Positions 8,450-14,802 of a DNA stretch of 35,168 nucleotides are shown in pieces (position 1 is the stretch's first letter; every line of letters starts with the position of its first letter). The notes beneath the pieces are model-generated. The model did no database searches and had not been told where the DNA came from. It saw only the letters and a program-made list of their open reading frames with translations. Location of the stretch: positions 776,069 through 811,236 of the forward strand of contig CP070630.1 in assembly GCA_020356025.1 (NCBI GenBank). The letters are read 5' to 3'. The stretch is from Dehalococcoidia bacterium. Lineage in GTDB: Bacteria > Chloroflexota > Dehalococcoidia > SM23-28-2. A program made the position numbers and the translations under genes.

Positions 8450-8686
8450 CTACTCTACCTCTATGCTCTCAACCTGGATGTTGGGACCAGCCATGGATTC
8501 GATATCTAAGCGAGCTCCCTCGGCTATGGTCCCCTTGGCCTCCATGGCGATGAGTTCTCGCATCTGGTCAGCCCCGTAGAGGCTGCCGATCTTGAGGACA
8601 ATGGCCACGATTTTCTGAGCGCCCTCCGCCTCGGCGGCTGCCAGGGCAGTCTTGACAACATCTTGGGCTGCCGCTAGCTCATGCAT
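8450..8686 (-). CDS. hypA: HypA-like nickel chaperone lacking the zinc-ribbon domain
   Basis: A 78-residue protein. It begins MHELAAAQ, matching the MHE N-terminus of HypA in which Met1/His2 coordinate nickel, and has the HypA blocks KIGSLYGAD, RELIAMEAKGTIAEGARLDIE and a C-terminal IQVESIEVE. HypA is normally about 113 residues because a zinc ribbon with two CxxC motifs lies between the LxIE strand and the final strand. Here LDIE passes through a short SMAGPN linker straight to the final strand, and the protein contains no cysteine at all. A GGAG site six bases upstream supports the ATG at 8686 over a TTG at 8701. It is first in the hyp operon; no hypB partner is seen in the window. The fold half that binds nickel is retained, so it may be functional in a reduced form. 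Confidence 0.85.
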   Translation of the reverse strand: MHELAAAQDVVKTALAAAEAEGAQKIVAIVLKIGSLYGADQMRELIAMEAKGTIAEGARLDIESMAGPNIQVESIEVE

Positions 8687-8705
8687 GAAGGTCTCCGGCA
8701 AGTTA

Positions 8706-8736
8706 ATTTTACTATGCGGTAATCTTTTGCTGCAAA
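8706..8736 (-). promoter_or_regulatory. Candidate promoter of the hyp operon
   Basis: On the minus strand TTTGCA (8731-8736) is followed 16 bases later by TAGTAA (8709-8714), or 19 bases later by TAAAAT (8706-8711). This is the only AT-rich patch in front of hypA. The match to sigma-70 consensus is modest. Confidence 0.35.
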
Positions 8737-8956
8737 CGTCGGCCCTCCGATTCTACAAGCTGCCCCCTAGGCTGTCGGCGCGGGGAAGAGGAATCAGCCC
8801 TTGGACCGCTCCCATAGGCATTCTAGTCGTCGCGGCGGCGGTGGGCTAGCTGGCGATACGATCGCGGGGCTGCCAGCAGGTGCCCGGCTGTGCCCGATCA
8901 GGCGACGATGCTTCTGGATTACGGCTTCGCCCCAGGCCGCCACTCGGGTCGTCTAC
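8737..8956. other. Intergenic stretch between hypA and gtrA-like gene
   Basis: The 8702-9015 gap separates two divergent genes. Apart from the candidate promoters at each side, I see no supported gene, repeat or RNA here. The only open frames (for example + strand 8801-9025) are short, have no ribosome site and show no family features. Confidence 0.5.
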
Positions 8957-8985
8957 TTGCCAGCGTTGAACTTTCCCCCTAGACT
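8957..8985 (+). promoter_or_regulatory. Candidate promoter of the GtrA-family gene
   Basis: TTGCCA (8957-8962) and TAGACT (8980-8985) are separated by 17 bases. A transcript would start near 8992, upstream of the ATG at 9016, which argues against the TTG at 8986 as the start codon. Confidence 0.45.
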
Positions 8986-9015
8986 TTGGCTGTTCGATGC
9001 TGCCACGTGGGGAAA

Positions 9016-9540
9016 ATGGCGTTGAGCCCCAGTAAACTCCTCCTAAGACGCGGCGTGATCGCTCTGCTCGACAGGTTGGGAATCTGGACTCCTGGCTCCT
9101 TCACGCTGGGAAGATTCCTTCTGGTTGGCACAATCGGCTATCTGGTAAATCAGTTTTGCCTTTTTCTCTTCTATGACACGCATTTCTTGTGGTTTCTGCC
9201 AGAGAAGGATGTCCAAAGCGACATCGGGCTGCTGACCATAGGCGATTCACGCCTCCTCATCGCCTCCATCGCGGCCGTAGAAATCTCCATCGTTTCCAAC
9301 TTCCTGTGGCATGACCGCTGGACGTTTCAGGATCGAGTCAAGAAGCCGCTGTACCTTCGATTCGCTCAGTTCAACACGACTTCTCTTGGCAGTCCGATTA
9401 TCTCAACCACTACGCTCAACATTCTGACACCACACTTTGGCGTCCACTATCTGGTAGCCAACTCGATTGGAATCATGCTTGGCGTGACCTGGAACTGGCT
9501 CTGGGACACTCGCTTCATTTGGCGGCGTAAGAAGGCATAG
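9016..9540 (+). CDS. GtrA-family membrane protein (lipid-linked sugar flippase type)
   Basis: A 174-residue membrane protein. It has hydrophobic helices at GRFLLVGTIGYLVNQFCLFLF, LLIASIAAVEISIVSNFLWH and a C-terminal pair ending in MLGVTWNWLWDTRFIWRRKKA. The block SNFLWHDRWTF and the C-terminal NWLWDTRFIW are typical of GtrA/DPMS-associated proteins, which are thought to move or present polyprenyl-phosphate sugars at the membrane. ATG at 9016 was chosen because it lies downstream of the candidate promoter and is preceded by GTGGGG; an upstream in-frame TTG at 8986 is less likely. It precedes a GT39-type transferase that would use such lipid-linked sugars, so they may act together in glycan or protein decoration. 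Confidence 0.82.
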   Translation: MALSPSKLLLRRGVIALLDRLGIWTPGSFTLGRFLLVGTIGYLVNQFCLFLFYDTHFLWFLPEKDVQSDIGLLTIGDSRLLIASIAAVEISIVSNFLWHDRWTFQDRVKKPLYLRFAQFNTTSLGSPIISTTTLNILTPHFGVHYLVANSIGIMLGVTWNWLWDTRFIWRRKKA

Positions 9541-9767
9541 ATTTCGAGGGCGAGCGGCAAGTCTGGGTGAGCCTTTTCTCCCGTAAGGTCGAGGCCCGAA
9601 GAATATCGTCCCATCGTCGAGGGAGACGAACGCCCCGTCAGAGATACGAAACATAGAGATAGCACAGCTGAGCCTGTCAGTGCAGACGATTTGTGGGATA
9701 GCAGTAACGGTACAGCGAGATGTCAACGATGGGAATGCGGTAGCCGGGGCACCAGCATATAGGCGAA

Positions 9768-11285
9768 ATGGAATATATTGGCTCTATCCGGTCGCGACTT
9801 CGTCGGGCGGCTAATTGGCTCAGGCACGCGCTCCAGCGGGGTTCTGCGGACGAAGAACCCAGCGCCATCTCCTGGCGAGAGCTAATCCCGCTGCTGGGCC
9901 TGCTGATACCCCTCGCCTTTATCCGCTTGTGGCTTCTGGAAGAGGTGCCATCCAACGTCACGGGGGACGAGGTTGAATACCTGAACGATGTCCTCCGAAT
10001 ACTCCATAAGGGGATGGGCTTCTTTGCTTTGGCCGGCGATGGGAGTCAACCCGCTGTCAATTTCTACTATATGGCCGGCTTTGTGAAGCTGCTGGGAGAG
10101 GACAATGCCATAGTAGCGATGCGGCTTTCCTCAGGTGTCATGAGCCTTGCCGCTATCGTTGCCTTCTACTTCTACCTTCGACTCAAAGCGGGACCTTGGC
10201 CCAGCCTGTTGGCGGCTGGCCTTCTGGGCACCAATTTCGTCTTCTTGAACTTCTCGCGTGGCTCTTGGCTAAACGCTGGGACCCTCTTCTTCGGCATCCT
10301 TTCCTTTTTTCTCCTCGAGCTGGCGCTGGCCAAGAGAAGACTGTGGCTATCGGGAGCCGCCGGTTTCGCCGCAGCATGCGCGGTTTATGGATATGCGGCG
10401 GGCAGGGTTTTCCCTCTCGCCTCGCTGGCTTACTTGGGATACCTCGGGCTGCGCAGACGCCTTCATTGGAGAACAGCCCTAGCTCATGGTCTTGTCTTCA
10501 ATGTCGTCCTGCTCATAGTCTTCTTGCCCCAACTGGTGGCGATCTCACAAGATTTCGAGCGATATACGATGCGTGGCCGGACTACTTTTATCGGCGACGA
10601 ATGGGGCCGCGGTGTCGCCAGTCTCCTCCTTGGCAAGGACTTCGAGGAGCCCTACTACGGCGAGACCGACATGAAAGGCATTCTTTGGCACCAGGTCACA
10701 TACTCCATACGGGGTTTCGTCTTCCTGGACCCAGCCGTGGGTGGCGAGGGGCGGGAGAATGCCCGCTATGGTCCCATAGACGAAGCACCAGTGGATGTGG
10801 TGACGCGGATTCTCTTTTTCCTGGGGATGGCCACGGTTCTTTTCGTCCATCGCCGTGATATCGTTCAACCCACCATCGCCCTTCTCGGCATGATCGTTGG
10901 CCTGCAAATCATTGTTACCCTGCCCCCGAATTATGCTCGTGGCCTGTTTCTGTTGCCTTTTATTTACCTGCTCGTGGGCCTCCTTATAGACAAGGCTTGG
11001 TCGCTCCCCTGGGCTGGCAACTTAGGCCGGGCGATCATCTTGGTGGCGGTGGCTCTTGTGGCTCTACTCAATGTGCACCACTACTTCGATTGGGGCAGAA
11101 GCGATGAGCTCGCTGATGCAAGATGGCCATCCATTCGATACGAGGAGGTTCCACTCTGGGTGGAGACACAAAAGCAGAATCTCAAAGAAGGCAAACCCGA
11201 CCTCCACATACACATTGAGCAGTGGCAGAATCTAATCAAGGATCAGCCTGTCCAAGATGAAGGAGAGATACAGGACGACGACTGA
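9768..11285 (+). CDS. GT39/PMT-type membrane glycosyltransferase
   Basis: A 505-residue polytopic protein with about ten hydrophobic helices between residues 45 and 430 and a hydrophilic C-terminal tail. The first outer loop contains TGDEVEYLNDV, the acidic DE motif characteristic of ArnT/PMT/GT39 enzymes that transfer a sugar from a polyprenyl-phosphate donor on the outer membrane face. RLSSGVMSLAAIVAFYFYLRL and the following LGTNFVFLNFSRGSWLN are typical second-half loops. Acceptor is unknown; lipid, glycan or protein are all possible. A 227-base gap separates it from the GtrA-like gene. The ribosome site before the ATG at 9768 is weak. Confidence 0.8.
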   Translation: MEYIGSIRSRLRRAANWLRHALQRGSADEEPSAISWRELIPLLGLLIPLAFIRLWLLEEVPSNVTGDEVEYLNDVLRILHKGMGFFALAGDGSQPAVNFYYMAGFVKLLGEDNAIVAMRLSSGVMSLAAIVAFYFYLRLKAGPWPSLLAAGLLGTNFVFLNFSRGSWLNAGTLFFGILSFFLLELALAKRRLWLSGAAGFAAACAVYGYAAGRVFPLASLAYLGYLGLRRRLHWRTALAHGLVFNVVLLIVFLPQLVAISQDFERYTMRGRTTFIGDEWGRGVASLLLGKDFEEPYYGETDMKGILWHQVTYSIRGFVFLDPAVGGEGRENARYGPIDEAPVDVVTRILFFLGMATVLFVHRRDIVQPTIALLGMIVGLQIIVTLPPNYARGLFLLPFIYLLVGLLIDKAWSLPWAGNLGRAIILVAVALVALLNVHHYFDWGRSDELADARWPSIRYEEVPLWVETQKQNLKEGKPDLHIHIEQWQNLIKDQPVQDEGEIQDDD

Positions 11286-11313
11286 GCGGATTCTGCAGTT
11301 CAGCACATCATTC

Positions 11314-11343
11314 TTGACCGTATCTAGGCAAACGTGATATACT
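11314..11343 (+). promoter_or_regulatory. Promoter of tRNA-His
   Basis: TTGACC (11314-11319), an 18-base spacer, then TATACT (11338-11343): a good sigma-70-type promoter about 50 bases upstream of the mature tRNA-His. Confidence 0.65.
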
Positions 11344-11349
11344 CCAGGC

Positions 11350-11372
11350 GCTGGCATTGCGACGATGCCAGC
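11350..11372 (+). other. Hairpin in the tRNA-His 5' leader
   Basis: GCTGGCAT (11350-11357) pairs perfectly with ATGCCAGC (11365-11372) around a seven-base loop. It sits right at the expected transcript start, upstream of the tRNA. It could guide leader processing or act as an attenuator; no U-run follows directly. Confidence 0.45.
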
Positions 11373-11391
11373 ATTTCTGCTGTCCTGTCGT

Positions 11392-11468
11392 GGTGGGCGT
11401 AGCGTAGCGGTCAACGCGCCAGGTTGTGGCCCTGGAGATCGAGGGTTCAAATCCCTCCGTCCACCCCA
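11392..11468 (+). tRNA. tRNA-His (GTG)
   Basis: The acceptor stem GTGGGCG (11393-11399) pairs with CGTCCAC (11458-11464). G at 11392 supplies the G-1 that is diagnostic of tRNA-His and faces C73 at 11465. Anticodon stem CCAGG/CCTGG encloses the loop TTGTGGC with anticodon GTG at 11426-11428. The T-arm GAGGGTTCAAATCCCTC is standard. The 3' CCA is encoded at 11466-11468. Confidence 0.97.
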
Positions 11469-11552
11469 ATTCCTTGCCCGCTCTCCATCGACCTGCTAAT
11501 CTGAAGGCGTCGTTGCATGCGGTGCTTTTCGTGAGAGTCTGGTGGTAACGAG

Positions 11553-11990
11553 ATGAGTCGGGTGGGTATGCTTATCGGCCTTGGCCTTCTTGTGGCCCTT
11601 GCGCTGGCCGGTGCCTGTGGTGACGGCGAGGAAGCTGGGCCAAGCGGCATCGAGCTGCCGGAGGGCTTCCCTCGGGACTTCCCCATCTACGAGGAAGCCG
11701 TCATCCGGGTGGACAGCCTTTCCCCCAAGGAAGGCACGTTCCTGGTGAGCATTGACACGGAGCACGACCGTGATCAGGTGCAGGCTTTCTATGAGAGGGA
11801 GCTGAATGAGGACCCCTGGCAGGTGGACAACGTGGACGAGGTGGAGGTCCCCGGCGAGGAGGACAAGATCGTTGTCATCGAGTTCACCCGCGTGGGTGAC
11901 GATGGGGAATGGGGGACCGTAGCTATCGCCATCGTGCGGGAGAACGGACAACACGCCACGATCGGTATTTCCCTCAACCTTCCCCAGTAG
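11553..11990 (+). CDS. Small secreted lipoprotein of unknown function
   Basis: A 145-residue protein. It has a short N-terminus, a hydrophobic stretch MLIGLGLLVALALAGAC and Cys22, giving a signal peptide of lipoprotein type although the AGA-C lipobox is non-standard (Leu at -4 instead of -3). The mature part is acidic, with a PEGFPRDFPIYEEAVI block often seen after the lipobox in proteins of unknown function, then predicted alternating strands (SIDTEHDRDQVQAFYERELN, TVAIAIVRENGQHATIGISL). I do not recognise a specific family. It is 84 bases after tRNA-His and ends directly against the convergent mgtE stop. Confidence 0.72.
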   Translation: MSRVGMLIGLGLLVALALAGACGDGEEAGPSGIELPEGFPRDFPIYEEAVIRVDSLSPKEGTFLVSIDTEHDRDQVQAFYERELNEDPWQVDNVDEVEVPGEEDKIVVIEFTRVGDDGEWGTVAIAIVRENGQHATIGISLNLPQ

Positions 11991-13337
11991 CTATGTGAGC
12001 TGGGAGAGCAGAAGGGTCGCCAGGCCCAGCAGGAAGAAGAAGCCCAGCACATCGGTAAAGCCGGTCAGGAAGACGCCCGAGGCGACAGCGGGATCGAGGC
12101 GGAGCCAGCGTAGGCCCAGTGGTATTATCGCTCCCCAGAAGCCGGCCACGACCAGATTCAGCAGTATAGCCAGACCGACGACCAGACCCAGCCAGGCGTT
12201 GTTCCACCATAGCCAGGCTATCAGGCCGACGAATAGCCCCAGAGCGACGCCCTGCAGCAAGCCCACGGACACCTCCTTGATCAGGACACGTCTGGCGTCT
12301 TTGAGCTCTACCTCTCCCAGGGCGATCTCGCGTACCACCAGGGTGATGGTCTGAATGCCAGCATTGCCCCCCTGGGCGGCCACGATGGGCATGAACACGG
12401 CCAGGGCCGCTATCTGTTCGATGGTGTCTACAAAGCGACTGACGACGCCAGCGGCTATGAAGACCAGGGCGAGGTTCACTGCCAACCAGGGCAACCGTCT
12501 GCGGGCCGAAACACTGATGGGGTCGTAGCCGCTCTCTTCGGCGGGCAGGCCGACGATGCCATACATGTCCTCGGTGGCCTCCTCGGAGGCGACTGTCATG
12601 GCGTCGTCCATGGTGGTGATGCCCAGCAAGTGGCGCTCCTCGTCTATCACCGGGAGGGCCCGCAGACGATAGCGCTGAACCACACGAGCTACTTCCTCTT
12701 GATCCGTCTCCGGCCCAACGGCGATCACATCTCGGCTCATGACTTCGTGGATGGGGGTTGCGGCGGGGGCCACCACCAGCTCGCGCAGGCTCAGCACGCC
12801 CTCCAGGCGATTGGAGGCGTCTAGGACGTACAGGTAGTAGGCCTCCTCGACGTTGGGCTTGCGAAGGCGCAGGTACTTGATGGCGTCCTGGGTGGTCATC
12901 TCGCTGTGGAGGGATACGAAGCCGCGGGTCATGATGCCGCCGGCGCTCTCGTCGGCATGCGCCAGAAGGGGAGCCACCTCCGAGGCCGTGCTCATGGTGG
13001 AGAGCACCCGCGTGCCCTCCGCCGAGGGCAGCGTACGGAGGATGTCGGCGGCGACATCGTTGTCGATCCTGTCCAAGACGCGGGCCAGGGACGCCCGTGG
13101 CATCTTCTCCACTACTACCGCGCGCTGGTCGTCGTCCAGGTACTCCAGCAGGTGAGCGAGGCCCTCCGCCGACAGGAGGGCCAGAAAGGCCTCCCGCAGA
13201 TCCGGCTCCAGGTGCCAGAAGAGCTCGGCTTGGTCGGCTGGGTGGATGGAGGATACTAGGTCGACGGCCTCCTCCAGAGCCTCGCCCCGTAGGAGATCCT
13301 CCACCGTCTTGGTCATGACCTCGGCGTCTTGCTCCAC
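11991..13337 (-). CDS. mgtE: MgtE magnesium channel/transporter
   Basis: A 448-residue protein with the MgtE order: alpha-helical N domain (HPADQAELFWHL, AEGLAHLLEYLDDDQRA), two CBS domains with ESAGGIMT and VMSRDVIAVGPETDQEE, and a five-helix membrane domain with FMPIVAAQGGNAGIQTITLVVR, IIPLGLRW and LTGFTDVLGFFFLL, the last carrying the Asp of the Mg2+ site in the final helix. The N and CBS domains sense cytoplasmic Mg2+ and gate the pore. GTG at 13337 follows a GGGGGAG ribosome site with about six bases spacing and was preferred; ATG at 13316 is the alternative. The frame stays open upstream through tRNA-Arg, which cannot be coding. Confidence 0.95.
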   Translation of the reverse strand: MEQDAEVMTKTVEDLLRGEALEEAVDLVSSIHPADQAELFWHLEPDLREAFLALLSAEGLAHLLEYLDDDQRAVVVEKMPRASLARVLDRIDNDVAADILRTLPSAEGTRVLSTMSTASEVAPLLAHADESAGGIMTRGFVSLHSEMTTQDAIKYLRLRKPNVEEAYYLYVLDASNRLEGVLSLRELVVAPAATPIHEVMSRDVIAVGPETDQEEVARVVQRYRLRALPVIDEERHLLGITTMDDAMTVASEEATEDMYGIVGLPAEESGYDPISVSARRRLPWLAVNLALVFIAAGVVSRFVDTIEQIAALAVFMPIVAAQGGNAGIQTITLVVREIALGEVELKDARRVLIKEVSVGLLQGVALGLFVGLIAWLWWNNAWLGLVVGLAILLNLVVAGFWGAIIPLGLRWLRLDPAVASGVFLTGFTDVLGFFFLLGLATLLLSQLT

Positions 13338-13369
13338 GTTGGCTCCCCCAGGCGGTTGTGAGCTAGCGT

Positions 13370-13387
13370 GCTTGTCGACAGACAAGC
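13370..13387. repeat. Inverted repeat in the mgtE/tRNA-Arg divergent region
   Basis: GCTTGTC-GACA-GACAAGC: a perfect 7-bp palindrome with a four-base centre, 33 bases upstream of the mgtE start. It would lie in the mgtE leader and may be an operator or an RNA hairpin. No known Mg2+ riboswitch structure was recognised. Confidence 0.4.
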
Positions 13388-13391
13388 GCGG

Positions 13392-13420
13392 TTGAGGCCG
13401 TACGAGGCCTATGATAAACT
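13392..13420 (+). promoter_or_regulatory. Candidate promoter of tRNA-Arg
   Basis: TTGAGG (13392-13397), a 17-base spacer and TAAACT (13415-13420) lie about 59 bases upstream of the tRNA. On the opposite strand the same patch reads TATCAT, a possible -10 for mgtE. Confidence 0.45.
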
Positions 13421-13478
13421 TTCTAGGGCTTGTTGAACACTCCGTAGCTTGGTTTAACGCAGTCAATAGGTCGAAGGT

Positions 13479-13555
13479 GCCCCCGTAGCTCAATTGGATA
13501 GAGCGCCTGGCTTCGGACCAGGCGGTTGTGGGTTCGAGTCCTGCCGGGGGCGCCA
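13479..13555 (+). tRNA. tRNA-Arg (TCG), intact copy and left attachment-site-like copy
   Basis: The acceptor stem GCCCCCG (13479-13485) pairs with CGGGGGC (13545-13551), with G73 and an encoded CCA at 13553-13555. Anticodon stem CCTGG/CCAGG encloses the loop CTTCGGA with anticodon TCG at 13513-13515, reading CGA codons. The T-arm has GGTTCGAGTCC. From the anticodon loop to the second base before the end of CCA (13511-13553), 43 bases recur exactly at 14736-14778. Confidence 0.97.
13511..13553 (+). repeat. Left copy of 43-bp direct repeat (attL-like)
   Basis: The segment from the anticodon loop through the 3' acceptor strand of tRNA-Arg is identical base for base to 14736-14778 in the same orientation. 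The flanks differ on both sides. The position within the tRNA (anticodon loop to 3' end) is the one used as attachment site by many tyrosine-recombinase elements. Confidence 0.85.
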
Positions 13556-13573
13556 GGTTTCGGATACGGGTTT

Positions 13574-13597
13574 GCCGCCGCAAGGCGGCTTCATTTT
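13574..13597 (+). terminator. Hairpin terminator after tRNA-Arg
   Basis: GCCGCC (13574-13579), the GNRA-type tetraloop GCAA, then GGCGGC (13584-13589), followed by a T-rich tail TTCATTTT. It is a good intrinsic terminator 18 bases after the tRNA and inside the segment bracketed by the 43-bp repeats. Confidence 0.6.
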
Positions 13598-13727
13598 GCT
13601 GAGGATTGGGGCCGGCAGATCCACCTCGATCCCGGGAATGCCTCCTCAGTTGGACCAAGACGAGCCATAGGCGCTGGGGTTTCGGCGCCGAGCCTTCCAC
13701 CGGGGAGAGACCGTTCCGGTAGCGAGG

Positions 13728-14522
13728 CTAGAGTTCGCTGAAGGGTGGAGGGGTCGGTCGGACACGGCGACAGCAGACAGTGTAGCGAGCCGGCGCGAGG
13801 CCAGTGACATTCTGCTGATGAGTCAGGCGCTTCTCCATGCGGAATCCCAGATGCTCCACGAAGGCATCGACGCAGCGTGTGTTTGGTCCCCACCAGTTTG
13901 TCGGCTCATCGTTAAGCTCATTGCCGGGATAGAAGAGCATCATCGGCCATGAGTGCTCATCCTTCAAAGTGACGTGAGTCTCGAGGAGAAAGACATCACG
14001 GCATACGCTGGCCGCCCGATACAGGCCATAGAACGGGAACTTCAAGTGGTACAGGACTCCGTACATCAGGACGAAATCGAAGGTGCCAGAATCTGTAGGT
14101 TCGAGGTCGTAGACGGAGCGGACCCGATAGGTGACGCGGGATCCGAGAGTTCGGGCGGCGAAATTGAAGGCCTCTCTTGCGTCAGGGAAGCCGGGAGGAT
14201 CCCGATCCATAGCCATCACAGGGGAGGCGCCTCGCCTCTCCGCTTCAAAGGCGAAGAACCCGTTCATGGTGCCGATGTCCAGCAAAGATTTGCCGCGCAG
14301 CTCCTCGGCAGAGGGAAACAGATACTTCTTTTCCCAGTCGGGCGTATCCGCTGACCAGCCAACTATCCCCGGCGTTGTGTAGTCCGGCGCGAGCTTGATG
14401 CAGTGGTACCAGTGCAGTTTCGAGGCCTCGGTCTTGATGTCGATGTCCAAGGGGGAATCTGGATGCACGGGAGGGCCCTGGGTAGCTCTCCGGGCGCGGC
14501 GCAAGAAGGATGGCAGCTTCAT
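13728..14522 (-). CDS. CmoB/DUF1698-like SAM-dependent methyltransferase
   Basis: A 264-residue class I methyltransferase. The SAM-binding motif I is SLLDIGTMNGFFAFEAERRG, with an acidic motif II in VMAMDRD. The catalytic-side block MYGVLYHLKFPF and the later FYPGNELNDEPTNWWGPN resemble the CmoB/DUF1698 group (tRNA wobble-uridine carboxymethyl transfer) and related sugar or small-molecule methyltransferases. Length is below CmoB (about 320), so a tRNA role is not established. The start ATG at 14522 follows a GAGGAG site. It is the only gene between the two 43-bp tRNA-Arg repeats, and it stands alone on its strand with its own candidate promoter. Confidence 0.82.
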   Translation of the reverse strand: MKLPSFLRRARRATQGPPVHPDSPLDIDIKTEASKLHWYHCIKLAPDYTTPGIVGWSADTPDWEKKYLFPSAEELRGKSLLDIGTMNGFFAFEAERRGASPVMAMDRDPPGFPDAREAFNFAARTLGSRVTYRVRSVYDLEPTDSGTFDFVLMYGVLYHLKFPFYGLYRAASVCRDVFLLETHVTLKDEHSWPMMLFYPGNELNDEPTNWWGPNTRCVDAFVEHLGFRMEKRLTHQQNVTGLAPARYTVCCRRVRPTPPPFSEL

Positions 14523-14590
14523 TGTCTTCTCCTCAGGCGGTCAGTCTCCAACTACGTCTCGCCAGAGCCGTGGGTGCCGATGGCCCCCCA

Positions 14591-14596
14591 AGTATA
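14591..14596 (-). promoter_or_regulatory. Candidate -10 element of the methyltransferase
   Basis: On the minus strand TATACT lies about 69 bases upstream of the methyltransferase ATG. The -35 region is poor (no good TTGACA match). Confidence 0.3.
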
Positions 14597-14670
14597 GCGC
14601 AAAAGGAGAGAGGTTGCCCTCTCCGCGGCCAGGCGCCATCGTGTGGCTCGCGGGGGGGACGGTGGTAGGT

Positions 14671-14693
14671 TTTCGCCTTGCGGTTTCGCCTTG
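14671..14693 (+). repeat. Tandem 10-bp repeat near the right tRNA copy
   Basis: TTTCGCCTTG occurs at 14671-14680 and again at 14684-14693 on a 13-base pitch, 43 bases before the right 43-bp repeat. Short direct repeats beside an attachment core can be arm-type recombinase sites; this is only a resemblance. Confidence 0.4.
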
Positions 14694-14695
14694 AA

Positions 14696-14731
14696 GTTGC
14701 TAACATTTTGCCAGCCAATTTGGCTAGCAAC
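14696..14731. repeat. Nested inverted repeats abutting the right tRNA copy
   Basis: GTTGCTA (14696-14702) is the reverse complement of TAGCAAC (14725-14731). Inside it lies the palindrome AGCCAATTTGGCT (14713-14725), which extends to 14708-14730 with one mismatched pair. The structure ends four bases before the 43-bp repeat. It could be a terminator, or a recombinase or repressor site. Confidence 0.5.
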
Positions 14732-14735
14732 CCTA

Positions 14736-14778
14736 CTTCGGACCAGGCGGTTGTGGGTTCGAGTCCTGCCGGGGGCGC
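14736..14778 (+). repeat. tRNA-Arg 3'-half fragment, right copy of 43-bp repeat (attR-like)
   Basis: An exact copy of 13511-13553 without the 5' half of a tRNA, so it cannot be a functional tRNA. The base after it changes the CCA of the intact gene to CTA. A T-rich stretch follows (TAGCTTTTT), which fits a tRNA terminator left behind when the intact gene was rebuilt at the left end. Confidence 0.85.
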
Positions 14779-14802
14779 TAGCTTTTTCTACCTTAGGGTG
14801 CT

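Noticed and set aside
9403..9961. Minus-strand frames between the GtrA-like and GT39 genes (for example 9403-9726, 9677-9961)
   Set aside because: They overlap real genes at both ends and no family was recognised. A short stretch (SDGAFVSLDDGTIFFG) looks protein-like, but not enough to call a gene remnant.
13338..13700. Upstream extension of the mgtE frame
   Set aside because: It passes through the opposite strand of tRNA-Arg; MgtE begins normally at 13337 after a strong ribosome site.
13556..14735. Insertion sequence inside the tRNA-bracketed segment
   Set aside because: No transposase or integrase frame and no IS-type terminal inverted repeats at the segment ends.
14736..14778. A second tRNA-Arg gene
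   Set aside because: Only the anticodon loop to 3' end is present; the 5' acceptor strand, D-arm and 5' anticodon stem are missing, so it is a fragment.
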